A DNA stretch of 64,000 nt from Pseudoscleropodium purum (Eukaryota; Streptophyta; Bryopsida; Hypnales; Brachytheciaceae), in assembly GCA_963969395.1 (NCBI GenBank), contig OZ017797.1, forward strand, positions 10,850,001-10,914,000. Direction: 5' to 3'. Position numbers and translations under genes: made by a program. Positions 38,574 to 52,031 of this stretch are shown one piece after another; the first letter of the stretch is position 1; each line of letters starts with the position of its first letter. The notes under the pieces are model-generated. The model saw nothing but the letters and a program-made list of their open reading frames with translations. It did no database searches and was not told the DNA's origin.

Positions 38574-39201
38574 AAAAAATAAATATAGATAAAAATTTTA
38601 GCCTTGCTTTGGAGACTAATATTTTGAAGCAGTTTTGGGCCTATGAACATGAAAGAACTTTATGGGTTAAGAAGCTGTAGTGAAAGAATATTCAATCTTT
38701 GAACATTTCTTAAGAAAGACATTTCTTCTCAAGTTAATAATGTTATGAGTTTACTACAATGCTTCCGTAATCAATGTTGCTCAAAAAATAAATATGGATA
38801 AAAATTTTAGCCTTGCTTTGGAGACTAATATTTTGAAGCAATTTTGGGCCTATGAACATGAAAGAACTTTATGAAAGAATATTCAATCTCTGAACATTTC
38901 TTAAGAGACATTTCTGCTCAAGTTAATAATGTTATGGGTTTACCACAATGCTTCCATAATCAGTGTTGCTCAAAAAATAAATATGGATAAAAATTTTACC
39001 CTTGCTTTGGAGACTAATATTTTGAAGCCTATGAACATGAAAGAAGCAGTTTTGGGCCTATGAACATGAAAGAACTTTATGGGTTAAGAACCTGCAGCAA
39101 AAGGATATTCAGTCTCTGAACATTTCTTAAAAGAGACATTTCTGCTCAGGTTAATAATGTTATGGGTTTACCACAATGCTTCCGTAATCAGTGTTGCTCA
39201 A
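38574..39201 (+). repeat. Three-copy tandem repeat, unit about 190-230 bp
   Basis: Units at 38574-38782, 38783-38971 and 38972-39201. Each starts AAAAAATAAATAT, contains GCCTTGCTTTGGAGACTAAT (CCCTTG in unit 3), GGGCCTATGAACATGAAAGAA and TTAATAATGTTATG, and ends TCAGTGTTGCTCA or a close variant. Unit 2 lacks the segment after the GAAAGAACTTTATG block. Unit 3 carries a small internal duplication of CCTATGAACATGAAAGAA. It lies just downstream of the RAB2 gene. Confidence 0.93.
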
Positions 39202-39959
39202 TAAGATTGCAGAGATGTTTTGAGAAGAAGTCTGTAGCCACAAAACCCGAACCCACAAAAAGATTTGTCAACTGCAAATCTCAGCGACAGTCTACAGAAA
39301 TTAGAAACCGCGCATAGCTGCTTAAGTCATCTTTCGAAAGTCTATGGAAAAACTTGAGTATAGCCTCCCTTTCATCGTTTGTAATAGCAGGCAAATACCA
39401 TATATTAAAAAAAGAACAGAACAGAACAACCAAAATCTACCTTTGAATTTCATTACAAATCTTGAATACAAACATACATCAGGTGTACCTCACACCCTTA
39501 TTCACCAACTTCAACTCCAGTGCATCACCATTCTCACAGAGAACAGTAATATCTACTGAAGAGTCCACTTCGCCTACAACAAATCAAAACCTGCATAGAG
39601 GCCTTCCTAGAAGCAACGAGTTAGGGTACTTCTAACTTGGCTGAAACCTAATGACACATCTGAGCACCTTCCGAGACATGCATCACTGCAGCGATGTAGT
39701 AGTGCGCCAAAAAAAGTCAATACCGTACATCCAGTACCTATGAATCAACTGAGTGATTTTCTTGTCCAACTTGCCCTCGCACGTGCTCCCTGGATGAGTC
39801 AGGGTAGGAATAGCTATGCTTGAGGTAATATGTATAACAGGACAATGTGGAACGAGCGCCTCTATACTGGAAAGAATAAATGCCCGTGTCGTCTCAAACT
39901 GGTCCAACCTGGAACGAAACATGAATATTGAACAAACCAGGTCTTCCTCGTATATACCA
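39202..39959 (-). other. Downstream flank and probable 3' UTR of RAB2
   Basis: Composition changes here from AT-rich desert to gene-like sequence. The region lies directly after the RAB2 stop on the minus strand. The minus-strand frame at 39683-40039 overlaps the last RAB2 exon in a different frame and is a shadow. Confidence 0.5.
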
Positions 39960-41394
<1,435 letters not shown>

Positions 41395-42818
41395 GGCGCC
41401 CGAGTGATTGTTGTCGCCCTTGCTTTCGAATTCCCCTGCGTTCGAATCGCACCACCACAGAAATGTCTCGAAATCAGAGGATGTGAAAGTGGAGTGTAAG
41501 AGGGAGGTCAAGAGTAGACTGGAGGTGAAGAGGGGGAAGGCTTGCGGGGTAGCTTTGGAGATGGCGGACGATTGAGCACACAGCAAGCAAAAGGATTTCG
41601 GAGAAACGACGACGCAAAAACACACAGCTGGTGAAGATGCGACTCTCAAGTGAAAGCCGGGAGGGCCTGTTCCCCGAGTTTAGTTCCCGTGTTCCCATCC
41701 TCTCCAAGGGCCCACTCCAGATGTCTTACCTTTTTGACAAATCCGCTACACTTGGACTTCCGTGTTGTGTCGGAATTGGAAATGAATTTTTAAGTTTTTA
41801 GAAGTTGAAATTGTCTTTGCCGAGTTTCATGATGTTTGTATTTAGGAGTAAGTAGGAAAAAACTACAGTTTGGAAGTAGTTTTCAAATTGAGAAGCAATC
41901 AAAAAGTTCAAGTTTAATATTAAATATTGGATTTTTGGAAAATTGGAGACTTACTTTTGTTGCTTTTGATGAGCCTCCTTGGAAAATTTTCATAGCCAAC
42001 AATTATAATTCTTCTCTTACAACTATTGCACACTTCTATGTAGAATTTAGAATTTCTTGAAAAAAAAAAATTTCGATATAAATTTTTTTAAGGATTGGAA
42101 GTTATGAATCAACTAAAAATGAATTAACCCTTTTATGACTTTTATGCAAGATTTCCAATAACAATTGTATATGTCAAAAGGCTATTGAAGTTCACATTAG
42201 ATATCAATCCATCTTTCATATTGTTATATGAATGAAATCTATCTAGCTACAAGATTTAAACACGATTTGTTGCCTATATTTAATTGAAGTTTGGTATTTT
42301 ATTAAGTTATATGGACACTCCATATTTGGGCTGTTTTGAAAATAAAGGTGGCAATCTATTATCAAGAGTCACGATTGTGTATTCTTTCCTTTCTCTATTC
42401 TCCAATCTTAATAAATAAGTGATGTGACCTCCTTAGAGTCCTCTAATATTATTACTTTCAATGAATGAAACACAACTCAACTCAATGAACCTTAAAAACA
42501 AAGTAATTTTTCTCTAAAGTTTGCCACCTGAAAGCATTACCATTGGTGTTCAAATTTGAATCTTGAAAAAATGCCTTGAGTCATAGAATATGATTTTTTC
42601 TATAAGATTGGATGCAGAAGTGTCATTAATTTTCTAAATACTTTTTCCTAAAACCAATTTTCTAAATCCGGTGCTTCAGTTTGAGCAGCAGTGATAAGCT
42701 ATGACAGTCGCAATCTCGTTTTTCATGATACAAAAACAGCCCCCGTAGAACAAAAGGATGAAAAAGCAATGCAAGAGGGATGAAATTCGGAATCCTCAAT
42801 GTTGTTCACTGACATCCA
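41395..42818. other. RAB2 5' UTR and RAB2/AMSH intergenic region
   Basis: Bases up to about 41700 are GC-richer and probably include the RAB2 leader and core promoter. From 41760 to 42660 the sequence turns AT-rich with no supported gene. Confidence 0.5.
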
Positions 42819-43017
42819 GTTGACGGATGCTCTCTGTCAACTGAAAACCCTCTCTCATAGCATACATTCATCCATAGTTGGCATGAAGTTGACTGACGGA
42901 TGCTCTCTGTCAACTGAAAGTCCTCTCTCACCGCACACATTCATCCATCATTGGCATCAGGTTGACGGATGCTCTCTGTCAACTGAAAGTTTCTCTCTCA
43001 CCGCACACATTCATCCA
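42819..43017 (+). repeat. Three-copy tandem repeat upstream of AMSH
   Basis: Units at 42819-42887, 42888-42960 and 42961-43017. Each begins with TTGACGGATGCTCTCTGTCAA, which carries TTGAC/GTCAA at its two ends, followed by CTGAAA, CTCTCTCA and CATTCATCCA. Unit 2 has a 4-bp GACT insertion. The array lies 315-513 bp upstream of the AMSH ATG. Inverted TTGAC cores resemble the W-box core bound by WRKY factors, but the flanking bases do not give a full W-box. Confidence 0.9.
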
Positions 43018-43331
43018 AGAGGACCCGTGCTGTACAGTACTCCAATCAGTACCGATACTCTCCATACTGTAGTCGCAAAATGCCGTTCACCTCCGAGACG
43101 AGCTTTACTGTTACCAGAAAGCGAATGTCGTCACTTATTATTTGTGCCGACTGGGGGAGTCTCCTAGGGTTTGCTGCTCTGTTTTTTCTCTCCCGTCAAT
43201 GGCGATGGCGCGATCCTTTGAGTATTCCGCACGTTGAAATTCGTGTTCACAGTGGGACGGGCATGTTGATCTCCGTCGGAGGATGTGGTGAATTGCGTCT
43301 TCTCTGACCTCGCAAGGGGGTCGCAATCACA

Positions 43332-46300
43332 ATGAGGGGGGGGACGCTGAGCATCGCGGCCAAGACGAAGAAGCTCGATGTGGACAGCCGGTTGTCGTTG
43401 AAGTATTACTACCGCACCGCGGACAATCTCCTCAAGCAGGTGCGTAAGGGTATCGCTTAGGGCGTTTTTTCGTGTCTTGCTCCGCCTCTTGTACGGTGGA
43501 TTGAAACTGTGCTGTGGTGGTGGTGGTGGTTTACAGGCTCGAATTTATCGGGAGGAGGGAAATGACATCGATCATTACATTTTGCTGCTTCGATTTTCCA
43601 GGTGAATCGCCTTGGTTTCGAAATTTCGGAGAGAGATTTCTAGTCTGTTGAATTTTAAATTACTTTTTAGAGTCGGTATCTGGATTTTGTCACACAGCTA
43701 GAGCGGAGCTAGAAGTAGAGTTATTGAAGCCTTCGATTCCTTGTTTTTTTTCTGCAGCTTGGTTTCGGAGACCATACCGGAACATCGCGAATACCGACTA
43801 TATGCAGGGGAAAATAAAGACTACAAAAGAGTAAGCCTTGCAATCCTGTTTGATGTTCTGAAACGTGGCAGACGTTTGATAATTAGAAGAGCGACAACGT
43901 GAATTATCCGCAATCCTGTATTAATTTTTTCGGATTTTATCTGGGACTGCAGAGATTGCTAGATGTTATTACAGAGCTGGAGAAGCTGAAGCCTGAAGTT
44001 CAGAAGAAAGTTGATCAGTATAATAGAGCTTTTCACGAGGCTAAGTCTCCTGCTTCGTACAGCGCACCATCTTCTTATAGCTCGCCTTCCTCATATAGTT
44101 TGCCTTCTTCGTACAGCGTGCCGTCCTCATACAACTTACCTTCATCCTACAACCTATTGCAACTTGATACTGGAGTGGCATGGCCTCCTACCAATAGGAG
44201 TCAGTCATTCTCAGGGGGTGTTAACCAGGACAAGGTATGCTGGATACATTTCGTGTCATGTGGAGCCTCTTATTTGGATTTGGTTTGCGATTGAGCTGGA
44301 GTTTGGGACACACGAGGTGTTCGTTGATTTGGACTTTCAAACCTTCAAGCGAATGAGTGTTTCTGAGGAATAGCGTATTCGAATGTGAGTTGAGACAACT
44401 TGATCATGTGGTGCGTGCAGTTTAATGCCTATGGAACACGATTATCAGTTCCAGGTTATAGTGATTCAGGATCTGGATACAATCCACCAAGTTCGCCTCA
44501 TATTGACGCTCATCCGGAGGATTTATTTAGAAGCTTGTGAGTCCCTTCTTATACATGGCTGCATCGAACCTAGTTCACTATGAATTTTGAAAGGGGTCTT
44601 TCCTATTTCTGAGTGGGTTTCTGCTAATCGATGTGCATATATCCTTCTTTATGATGCGGATTTATGTGCTGGGCTTGGGAGTTGGTAGCGATTCTCGATG
44701 TTGGGGTGTTGTCTCTTCGTGATTTGAATTAGTCATTGCTCATTTTATGGAAACCGTGGAGTGAGTGTATGTGCCCGCTTTTGTGAAGCTATCGGAGTAT
44801 GCAGTCATTGATGTGGTATACCGTTCAATAGTATCTTCTGTAGTTGCATTGTCATTGGTCAATAAATTTTCGTGTTTATTTGTTACATTTAGGTCCTTGA
44901 ACATTCCGAGACCTACCGAGGAAACACTTTCCAGACACTCTATTCTTGGACCAAATTCACAGCGACCGCGACGAGAACCAGCACCCCTTAGGGTATGTAC
45001 AGGTCCGAGCGATCCTGAGGTTGCATGAATGCTTTAATATGGGGCTTTATTTTCATCAGATGTAAGTCACGTCGTCTGAGGCTTGGCATTGAAACGAGCC
45101 TCATGATTTTCTTGTCATTTTCAATATGCAGGTACAGTATCCAAGCTATGTCGATACCACACCAATTGAACTACCAAGGTTTGTCACATATATTTTTGTA
45201 TTGTACTAAGAATTGTCAAGTTATCGTCATGCAGTTTTTGTGGTCGTTCTTAGAACTTGAATATGGCGTTCATTAGCTGCCATCCCTTGTAGGTGTTTGG
45301 TCAAGCAACTTAATTGTTAAAAACTTAGTACTGAAATACTCAATGGTGATGCTTATATTTCGTTTTAATTTCTGAAAAGTAGACATCCTGATGTTTTCCA
45401 TAATGGCCATTTGGAGTGAAGCTTTATCCAGGATTGGAATGTTCCTGCTCCAGCTCCAGCCTCGTCCACTAGTGCGGTTGCAACTACAAGTGTGGATGTG
45501 TCTTCATCTATTGCCTCTCTGGTTTCTCTGTCGGAGCCTGCGCTTGGGCCCAGCTCTGAATCATCTCTTACTCTCGATGTAGCGCCTCCAGTGAAATTGA
45601 TCAGACAGCCTTCGCCACCTCCTATTGCCGCTCCTGTGCAGACTGTGCAAGCTGTACATGACTCCCATGACCACTCTCAAACCCAGCTGTCACCTGACCT
45701 GGTGGCGGATCCTCGTCCTGGGGAGGCACAAGCTCTAGACGGTGATCTTTCCAAGGGGCCTAAGCACTTGCATATAGTACGCACCTATAACAGAGGCTTC
45801 GTTGTTGCTTTCTTTGGTGTTGATTTTTGACTCGCCTTAGCAGAGGGCACAATTGACTTAAAACCCCAGAGTCAAATTTAGCATGTAACTACTGTCGAGA
45901 CTGTTCTCTTGCTCATGAAGGCTCATCCTATTGTGTGACGGTTTTGTTCCAGTCTACCAAAATGATGGATGAGTTTATGCGGTTGGCCAAATCCAATACT
46001 ACTCGCAATCTTGAGACATGTGGCGTTCTTGCAGGGTCTTTGGTGAGATTATCCCGTGCATTTGCCATCCACATAGGTCTTTGTTTTTCTGATATAGAGG
46101 CTCAATCTGCTCAATTGTTGTGGATGTGGTATTATTTGACAAGATCTTGTTGAATTTTCTAAATTGGATCGTCTTTCTTGCCTTGTTTTGCAGAAAAAGG
46201 GTATCTTTTATGTTTGTACCCTGATCATTCCAAAGCAGGAATCCACATCTGACTCTGTACGTGTTCTTCTTCTTATGTTGTTTTCCTGATGTCGTGTCGT

Positions 46301-47644
46301 AATAATGTGGATATTCGAATAATGGATATGTAGATACCTTGTACGCCGTTGATGGGCTTCATTTACGCGTTGGTCAGTTTGCTTTGTCCCTTAGGGAGCG
46401 CAATAGTGTTTGGTAAGGTCTTATTATAATTGATTATTACCATTACCATGAATTATGTGGAATATTCAACTAATTTCGATTTCTTTTTTGGATTGGTTTG
46501 TGATAGTGTCAGACAGTTAATGAGGAGGAAATATTTGATTCTCAAGACAAGCGAGGTCTTTTTCAACTTGGTTGGATACATGTAAGAAGAATGCTTGTCT
46601 AGCTTGCTGGAATGTTTCTAGATGGAAAATTGAAGTAATGTTTTTGGCACCATATGCCTATTATTTAGCATGATAGGATGAGGATGGGGTTTTGATGGTA
46701 TATTTCGGCTCTTTGTGCAGACACATCCATCACAATCGTGTTTCATGTCCTCCATCGACCTTCATACGCATTACTCTTATCAGGTTAGTGAGATCATCAA
46801 CGAGGTCTTCGATCGGTTACTTTATTCCTTTGAATATGATTTTCGTCATTTTCGTTAGTACATAGTATTCATAGTCTATGTGAACGATGGTTTTCTTATC
46901 TGAGTTTTACGAAACGCATGTTCTTATTGTCATCTGTAATATTGAGTACATAAAATTTTGTTATTTTGAAGTTTAGGGTCGTACAGGACTAAATGTGGCA
47001 GAGAACGATCTAGTTCTGACAGACCGTTAATAGATTGCATCTTTAGAGTTCTACTTGAGATTTTACTTGTGAGTTTCACTTATCTGTTTTGTTGTTTCCC
47101 GCAGATTATGTTGCCAGAGGCTATTGCTATTGTGATGGCGCCAACTGACAGTTCACGGTATGTCATAATGACCGGTTTTTCTGTCACCGCTGATATTGCT
47201 CGATGCGAGTTTCTGGATATTTGATGCAGTTCAGCTTAGGAGAGTGTTTAGTGTCTTGATAAGTCTGATAAAGATGTTGGACAGCGATGACATCTTGTCA
47301 ATGCTGGTGCTGGAGTTCATATGCATATTTTTTTGAAAAGTCAGGCGTGGTGGCACAAGTAATTACACAGATTGACGGATATATGTTAAGTTTCATGTGA
47401 CGTATGAAAGTTATACGGTGGTTATATACAATGGATATGTTGATAATTTTTTGTGTATTTGTGCAGAACTTATGGTATTTTCCGCCTGGCTGAACCTGGG
47501 GGTGTAAAAACTATTCAAAAATGTGGAAGGCGTGGTTTCCATCCTCATGAAGATCCCCCTGGTGGAGGTCCAATATACGAGCACTGCAATCATGTTTATA
47601 TGAACCCAAAATTGCAGTTTGATGTCATAGATCTACGGGCATAG
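43332..47644 (+). CDS. AMSH: AMSH-like JAMM deubiquitinase (MPN+ domain)
   Basis: Zn-dependent isopeptidase of the AMSH family; in plants these cleave K63/K48-linked ubiquitin chains on endosomal cargo. Supported exons: 43332-43439, 43537-43601, 43758-43830, 43953-44234, 44421-44536, 44893-44992, 45132-45178, 45432-45776 (start uncertain), 45953-46042, 46194-46256, 46507-46581, 46721-46783, 47105-47157, 47467-47644. The N-terminal helical domain (RLSLKYYYRTADNLLKQ, DHYILLLRFSSLVSETIP) matches the family MIT/USP8-dimer region. The middle is Ser/Pro-rich, with the motif SRHSILGPN found in plant members and KLIRQPSPPP. The catalytic domain has NLETCGVLAG, HTHPSQSCFMSSIDLHTH (the JAMM motif) and CGRRGFHPHE. 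The product is about 550 aa. The junction between exons 7 and 8 is unresolved because the direct reading meets TGA at 45417-45419. Exon 4 carries an unusual tandem Tyr-Ser-x-Pro-Ser repeat. Confidence 0.93.
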
Positions 47645-48838
47645 TCGTAGATCTGTTGTACACAAGCCAATTTATTTAGTAACCTGCAACTTGGCAAATG
47701 CTTTACTCCAGGTATTAGTGATTCTATGTAGCTGCTCTGTTGCAGTATTTTCTTTTCTATCAAGGTAGAGGTTATCTGTTTCTAGTGGGTTTCTTTTCGT
47801 GTCTTCATTTAGTGCGTCTTCAAGAGGTCTTTTTAGTTCAAATGAACTTTCTTCTAGAGGGTCACACTCAACCGGTGTATCAGCTATTAAAGATTGTCAT
47901 TTCTGCCCCGTAAGAAAGGGTCAGTTTATGAACCTGTAATTATCATTTATTCCAGATTTAGTGGTGATCTAGGTTCTCACAATCTCACTTGAGTGTTGGA
48001 GTTATCTCACTCTTTCTGCAAGAGGACATTGAGCTCTTGGGAAGTTCACATGGGAGTCACTACTGGTGCTGTTTCATTCTCACTTGATTTTCTACTATTG
48101 CTGAGGACCTTCCACATTGTCACCCTTGAAAGCCTTGTTTTTTTCACTTTGAGTTTTTATGTTGCAAGAGGATATTTACAGTCTAGTCCCCTTTATGTGA
48201 CACCCTCTAATATGACATATTATATATTGTGACAAGATTCTTGGGATTCTTGAGAATGGCAATCTTTGGTTTCTCCTTGGAATTTTACAAGAAGCGGGTA
48301 TGGTACAATAGAACTTTTTATAAAGTGAGCTTTTGTAAGCCAATAACCTCTTTAAAGTAGTATTATTCCTTTGGTCTCAACCTAAACAAACACAATGAAG
48401 ATGTACAAAATAAGTACAAAAAGAAAAGCAAGTTTTATTGAATTTTGTATCTAGATGTTTTGATGGATGTGACTTCAATCCATGAGTGCCACAAAATTGT
48501 AGCCCACTAAAAAAGCCTTCAAAAGTCATTAATGCTAAAGTTCCTTTCTGAAGCAATAACCTCTCTAATGTAATATTCTCCTCTAGTCTTGGGGTTGTTT
48601 CCATATGGAAGTTCTATTGTAGTCACCTTGGTAGGCTCCCATATTGCAATTACATATCAATGACATTTTTTATATTTCCTTTTTCATAGATGTAATCGTC
48701 TTTTTAAAGTCATACAAACTTAGGAATTTTTTGTGGAAATTCTAGGTTTATTATGAATATTTGAAAAGGTGAAATAAATTCATATCAAATACGAAATAAA
48801 TTTGAACCCTTAAGGAGACTAAGGCCAAAGGAAAGTAG
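47645..48838. other. AMSH 3' flank and intergenic DNA
   Basis: Probably holds the AMSH 3' UTR for the first few hundred bases, then drifts to AT-rich DNA. No other gene is supported. Confidence 0.45.
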
Positions 48839-49030
48839 GTGATGGATGACTTTCAAGATCACTATAGAAATTAAGAATGCACCAATTATTCCAAAAATCA
48901 TACCATTTTTGAACCCAAAAGGTTGGTATCCTTCTAAGGTTAATCTTCAAACACTAGGGAGGATGTTTTGTGTCCACTGGATAATTTCTAATGATCTTTC
49001 TTTAATTTACCCCCAACTAATTACTAATGA
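48839..49030 (+). repeat. Old repeat fragment related to 50520-50720
   Basis: Shares GATGGATGACTTT(C/T)AAGAT and a GGTTAA(T/C)CTT..AAACA....GA(G/A)GATG block with 50550-50720, although the order of blocks differs. It suggests a rearranged dispersed repeat. Confidence 0.4.
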
Positions 49031-49182
49031 AATGAAGTTATTGAAGTTTTGAAAATATTTTTAAATGAAATATTTTTTTCTAATTTGAGCTTTGTGCCTA
49101 TAACTATGGTCTTCAAATTTTAGACTTTTAGAAAATTGCAAGAAATATTTGTACTCTATGATATTCTACACTATTAAAAACA

Positions 49183-49930
49183 TTAGCCCCTAAAGCCCAA
49201 TTGTCCCTTCAAGGGACAAATTAGATTTTAGGTAGGTTCATGTGACCTCAATTTTTGATGAATTTTTTTGAAACTTTTCCATAAGATAGAAAAACTGATT
49301 ACCTTTGTGGGAGTATAATTTTTATTTCAATTGGTGCCTAGGAGCAAAAGTTATACTATAAAAAGCTTGAAACTGAGCTTGGTGGACAACACAAAAAAAT
49401 CACAAAAAATCAAAATAAATTCTAATTTTTTGCTCCTAAAATCAGGGTTGACAAATCAGTACGTCCGCCCCAAAATAGCGTCTGTAACCCGGACGTCCGT
49501 CCTCACGGATGCCAGCAAACGTAGTGTCCTTCCCGGCGGACGCTGTGTCCGCCGGTACCACGAATGTTAGCGGACGATGCGAACACAGTGTCCGCGTCTG
49601 GACGTCCCGGACGTCCAACCGTCTTGTCAACCCTGCCTAAAATGTTATATTTTTGTCTACATGTGAAGCTTTGATTTGTTCTATATAGACTAATGATGAG
49701 AATGCTAAGGACAATCTTGTTTTTCGGGCAATTTAAGCATTTTCTTGAAAAAATAACTAATTGGATTCATTTCTAAATTTAGATTTCACAAATTTTCACA
49801 ATTTTTTCTAGAAAATGTTGTGTTTTCTTGCTAAAAAAATCTCACCATTGGAATTATTATGTTTCAATCCCATCTAAGAGCTATTAACAATTTCCCAAAT
49901 TCTCTCTACTACACCTTTGAAAGAATTTTT
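49183..49930 (+). repeat. Dispersed noncoding repeat family R1, copy C, interrupted by a hAT element
   Basis: The left part (49183-49442) aligns with 31299-31560 and the right part (49636-49930) continues the alignment from about 31562. The 193-bp hAT element at 49443-49635 plus one copy of its 8-bp target duplication is the only large interruption. Confidence 0.78.
49443..49635 (+). mobile_element. hAT-like miniature transposon, copy 3 (193 bp)
   Basis: The termini CAGGGTTGACAA and TTGTCAACCCTG form a perfect 12-bp inverted repeat. The 8-bp target duplication CCTAAAAT is perfect (49435-49442 and 49636-49643). The first 60 bases match copy 1 and the inverted end of copy 2 (TACGTCCGCCC, then GCGTCTGTAACCCGGACGTCCG). 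The interior includes the palindrome CCGGCGGAC-GCTGT-GTCCGCCGG. It is non-autonomous and the shortest of the three, and sits inside an R1 repeat. Confidence 0.93.
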
Positions 49931-50689
49931 AATTTTTTGTGGATATTTTGTAATTGATATGATTTTCTTCTTTTTTTCCTTTAAAAATTCACAATAATTT
50001 TTAATCTATTCAAAAAATCTGAAAATTTTACAACTTATAGAAGACATTATCTTCATCTCTTGAAAAAATATATTTGAAATTCAAATATAACTATCACAAA
50101 ATAGGAACTACACAAAGTGAAAGAATTTTTGATGTTTAACTACACAACCATAGGCTTGTCCTTTAGGGTTAAAAAATCTGAAATTTTCTTTGTACGGAAT
50201 TCTATAGTATAGAACATTATGGTGCAAATCAATTCCCTTGTTATTTGAAAATTAGAAAGTCATTTCTTTATAATTATAGGCCCAAATTTCAAATTTCAAT
50301 AAAATTTTGAAGTTTAGGAATTTTTCAAATTTTCAAATTTGAGTAGAAATTGGATTCAATAAGCTATATTTTGTCATATGGTCAAAATGGAATAGGATCA
50401 TTTTTATGGTTAAAATTCAAATAAAGAAAAAGGTGCCAAAATTGCCAAAATGCTAGGTTGATTTTGGATACAATAGGTGTATTCTACATTTCAATCTATA
50501 CTAATCTTGAAAGTCATCCATTACTTCTTTTTTGACCTCAATGTTTTCCTAGGGTTAACCTTGAAACATCTAAGAAGATGCTTTGTATCCTTGGCTTGAT
50601 TTTGAGGACTCTTTAAGGATGGGGGTAAAAAAAATCATTCAATTTTTATCAGGGAGTTGCTATTCTTAGAGCAACATTGAGATCCCAAA
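49931..50689. other. AT-rich intergenic DNA, no gene recognised
   Basis: Low-complexity sequence with no supported frame. Its last part is loosely related to 48839-49030. Confidence 0.45.
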
Positions 50690-50960
50690 GTGAATGATGG
50701 ATGACTTTTAAGATTACGAAAGTAGAAGCACAAATAGTAGATCATTTAAGGAGTTTTGGGGTAGATGGTGAATGATATGAGTTGTAGGAAATTTTTCCCA
50801 TGTAGGAAGATAAGAAACATTGGAATTGTGAATTTTTCAAAAAAAAACTTCAAATTGAAATTGATGTGAATTTTGGAAGGCAAAAAGTACCATTGGCCAA
50901 TGGCTAATTCCAATCATTCAAGAACTACTTTCCCACTCACTACAAGTGCAGTGTCAAAAG
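50690..50960 (+). repeat. Dispersed repeat family R5, copy 2
   Basis: Partner of 34090-34380 in the same orientation, clearly diverged. Confidence 0.7.
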
Positions 50961-52031
50961 TACTGTCTTGCAAGTGCAGGGTTCCGGGTTCATCAACGAG
51001 AACGACCAAACGACAAGATGTCTCCGAAATTTGTCATACATGGTTGCCAAAAAAAAATTACATTCAACTTCATCGTGAGGAAGTCAGTTCTGAGACTTTG
51101 AAGCCTCATCGGTGTCCATCATTCTGCACAAGGGAGGTGACTAAATCAAAGACTAAAAAAACCAAAATTTCGGTGAGGACGCGGCAACAAAGTGGACTGC
51201 TGTACTCGTCAATGAAGTCCAAACTGCAAAGTACCTTGGTGATAGTTCTTTTACTTACAAGAATAGAAATCTATTAATACCTTTATATGTTTTTGGCTTT
51301 TCTGTTTTTGTTTAGTGAGTCATTGATAATGGAATGATACCTACTCTACTTACCTATTGCACCCCTTCAAACTCAAATCCTCAATCAAATCATGCATAGG
51401 AAATGTAAAACCCGGTTGAATAATGCTGATACGTGGTAACCACTGCCTCTTCTGGGTTTGTGCTTGGAAGTTTATTGTGAATCACACCATCCAAGTACTA
51501 AATTTAATTATAAATTCAAAAAGTTTGATCATGAATATAATTGTGAATAAATCGATTGTAGATACATCAATCATCCTGTTACGATTGGATTTGAAATACG
51601 ATAAATACTCAATCAAGATGAGGACCAAAGAAAATAGGGATAGAGCTCAGTAGTACGCAAGTACGCAAAAATCTGCAGCAACTTTAGCAGGAAAAGAAAA
51701 AAAAGCAGAGAACAGGTTTCAAAAGTTGAAGAGTTATGTAGCTTACTCCCTGTGCCCACAACTGACCAATTGATCACTCCGAAGTCCAAATTCAGTAATG
51801 TTTTGTCCAAAAACATTCTCTCATCCAAAGTAATCCTCGAATCCTTACAAAACAAACCTTCCTCTACAACCAATTTGATAAAATTAAGGCAAACAACATT
51901 ATTTTACAAAGATATAAGCAACTGTGCAAATTTTGAAAAAAGGATTTGGGCATTAAAGAGATAAAGAAAGAAACTACGGAGTATGATATTGGCCGCACCT
52001 GTACTGTACAGAAATCTAACGAATCAGGCAA
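50961..52031 (-). other. RAD54 downstream region
   Basis: A more GC-balanced block at about 50960-51250 contains an open frame on the plus strand (50873-51277) that starts only at a TTG codon, overlaps repeat R5 and matches no family. The stretch from about 51650 to 52031 lies just after the RAD54 stop on the minus strand and probably includes its 3' UTR. Confidence 0.4.

Noticed and set aside
43138..43326. Minus-strand frame opposite the AMSH leader
   Set aside because: It lies antisense to the AMSH 5' UTR, has no family signature and is explained by local GC content.
50873..51277. 134-codon plus-strand frame in a more GC-balanced block
   Set aside because: It starts at TTG rather than ATG, overlaps dispersed repeat R5 at its beginning and shows no recognisable domain.
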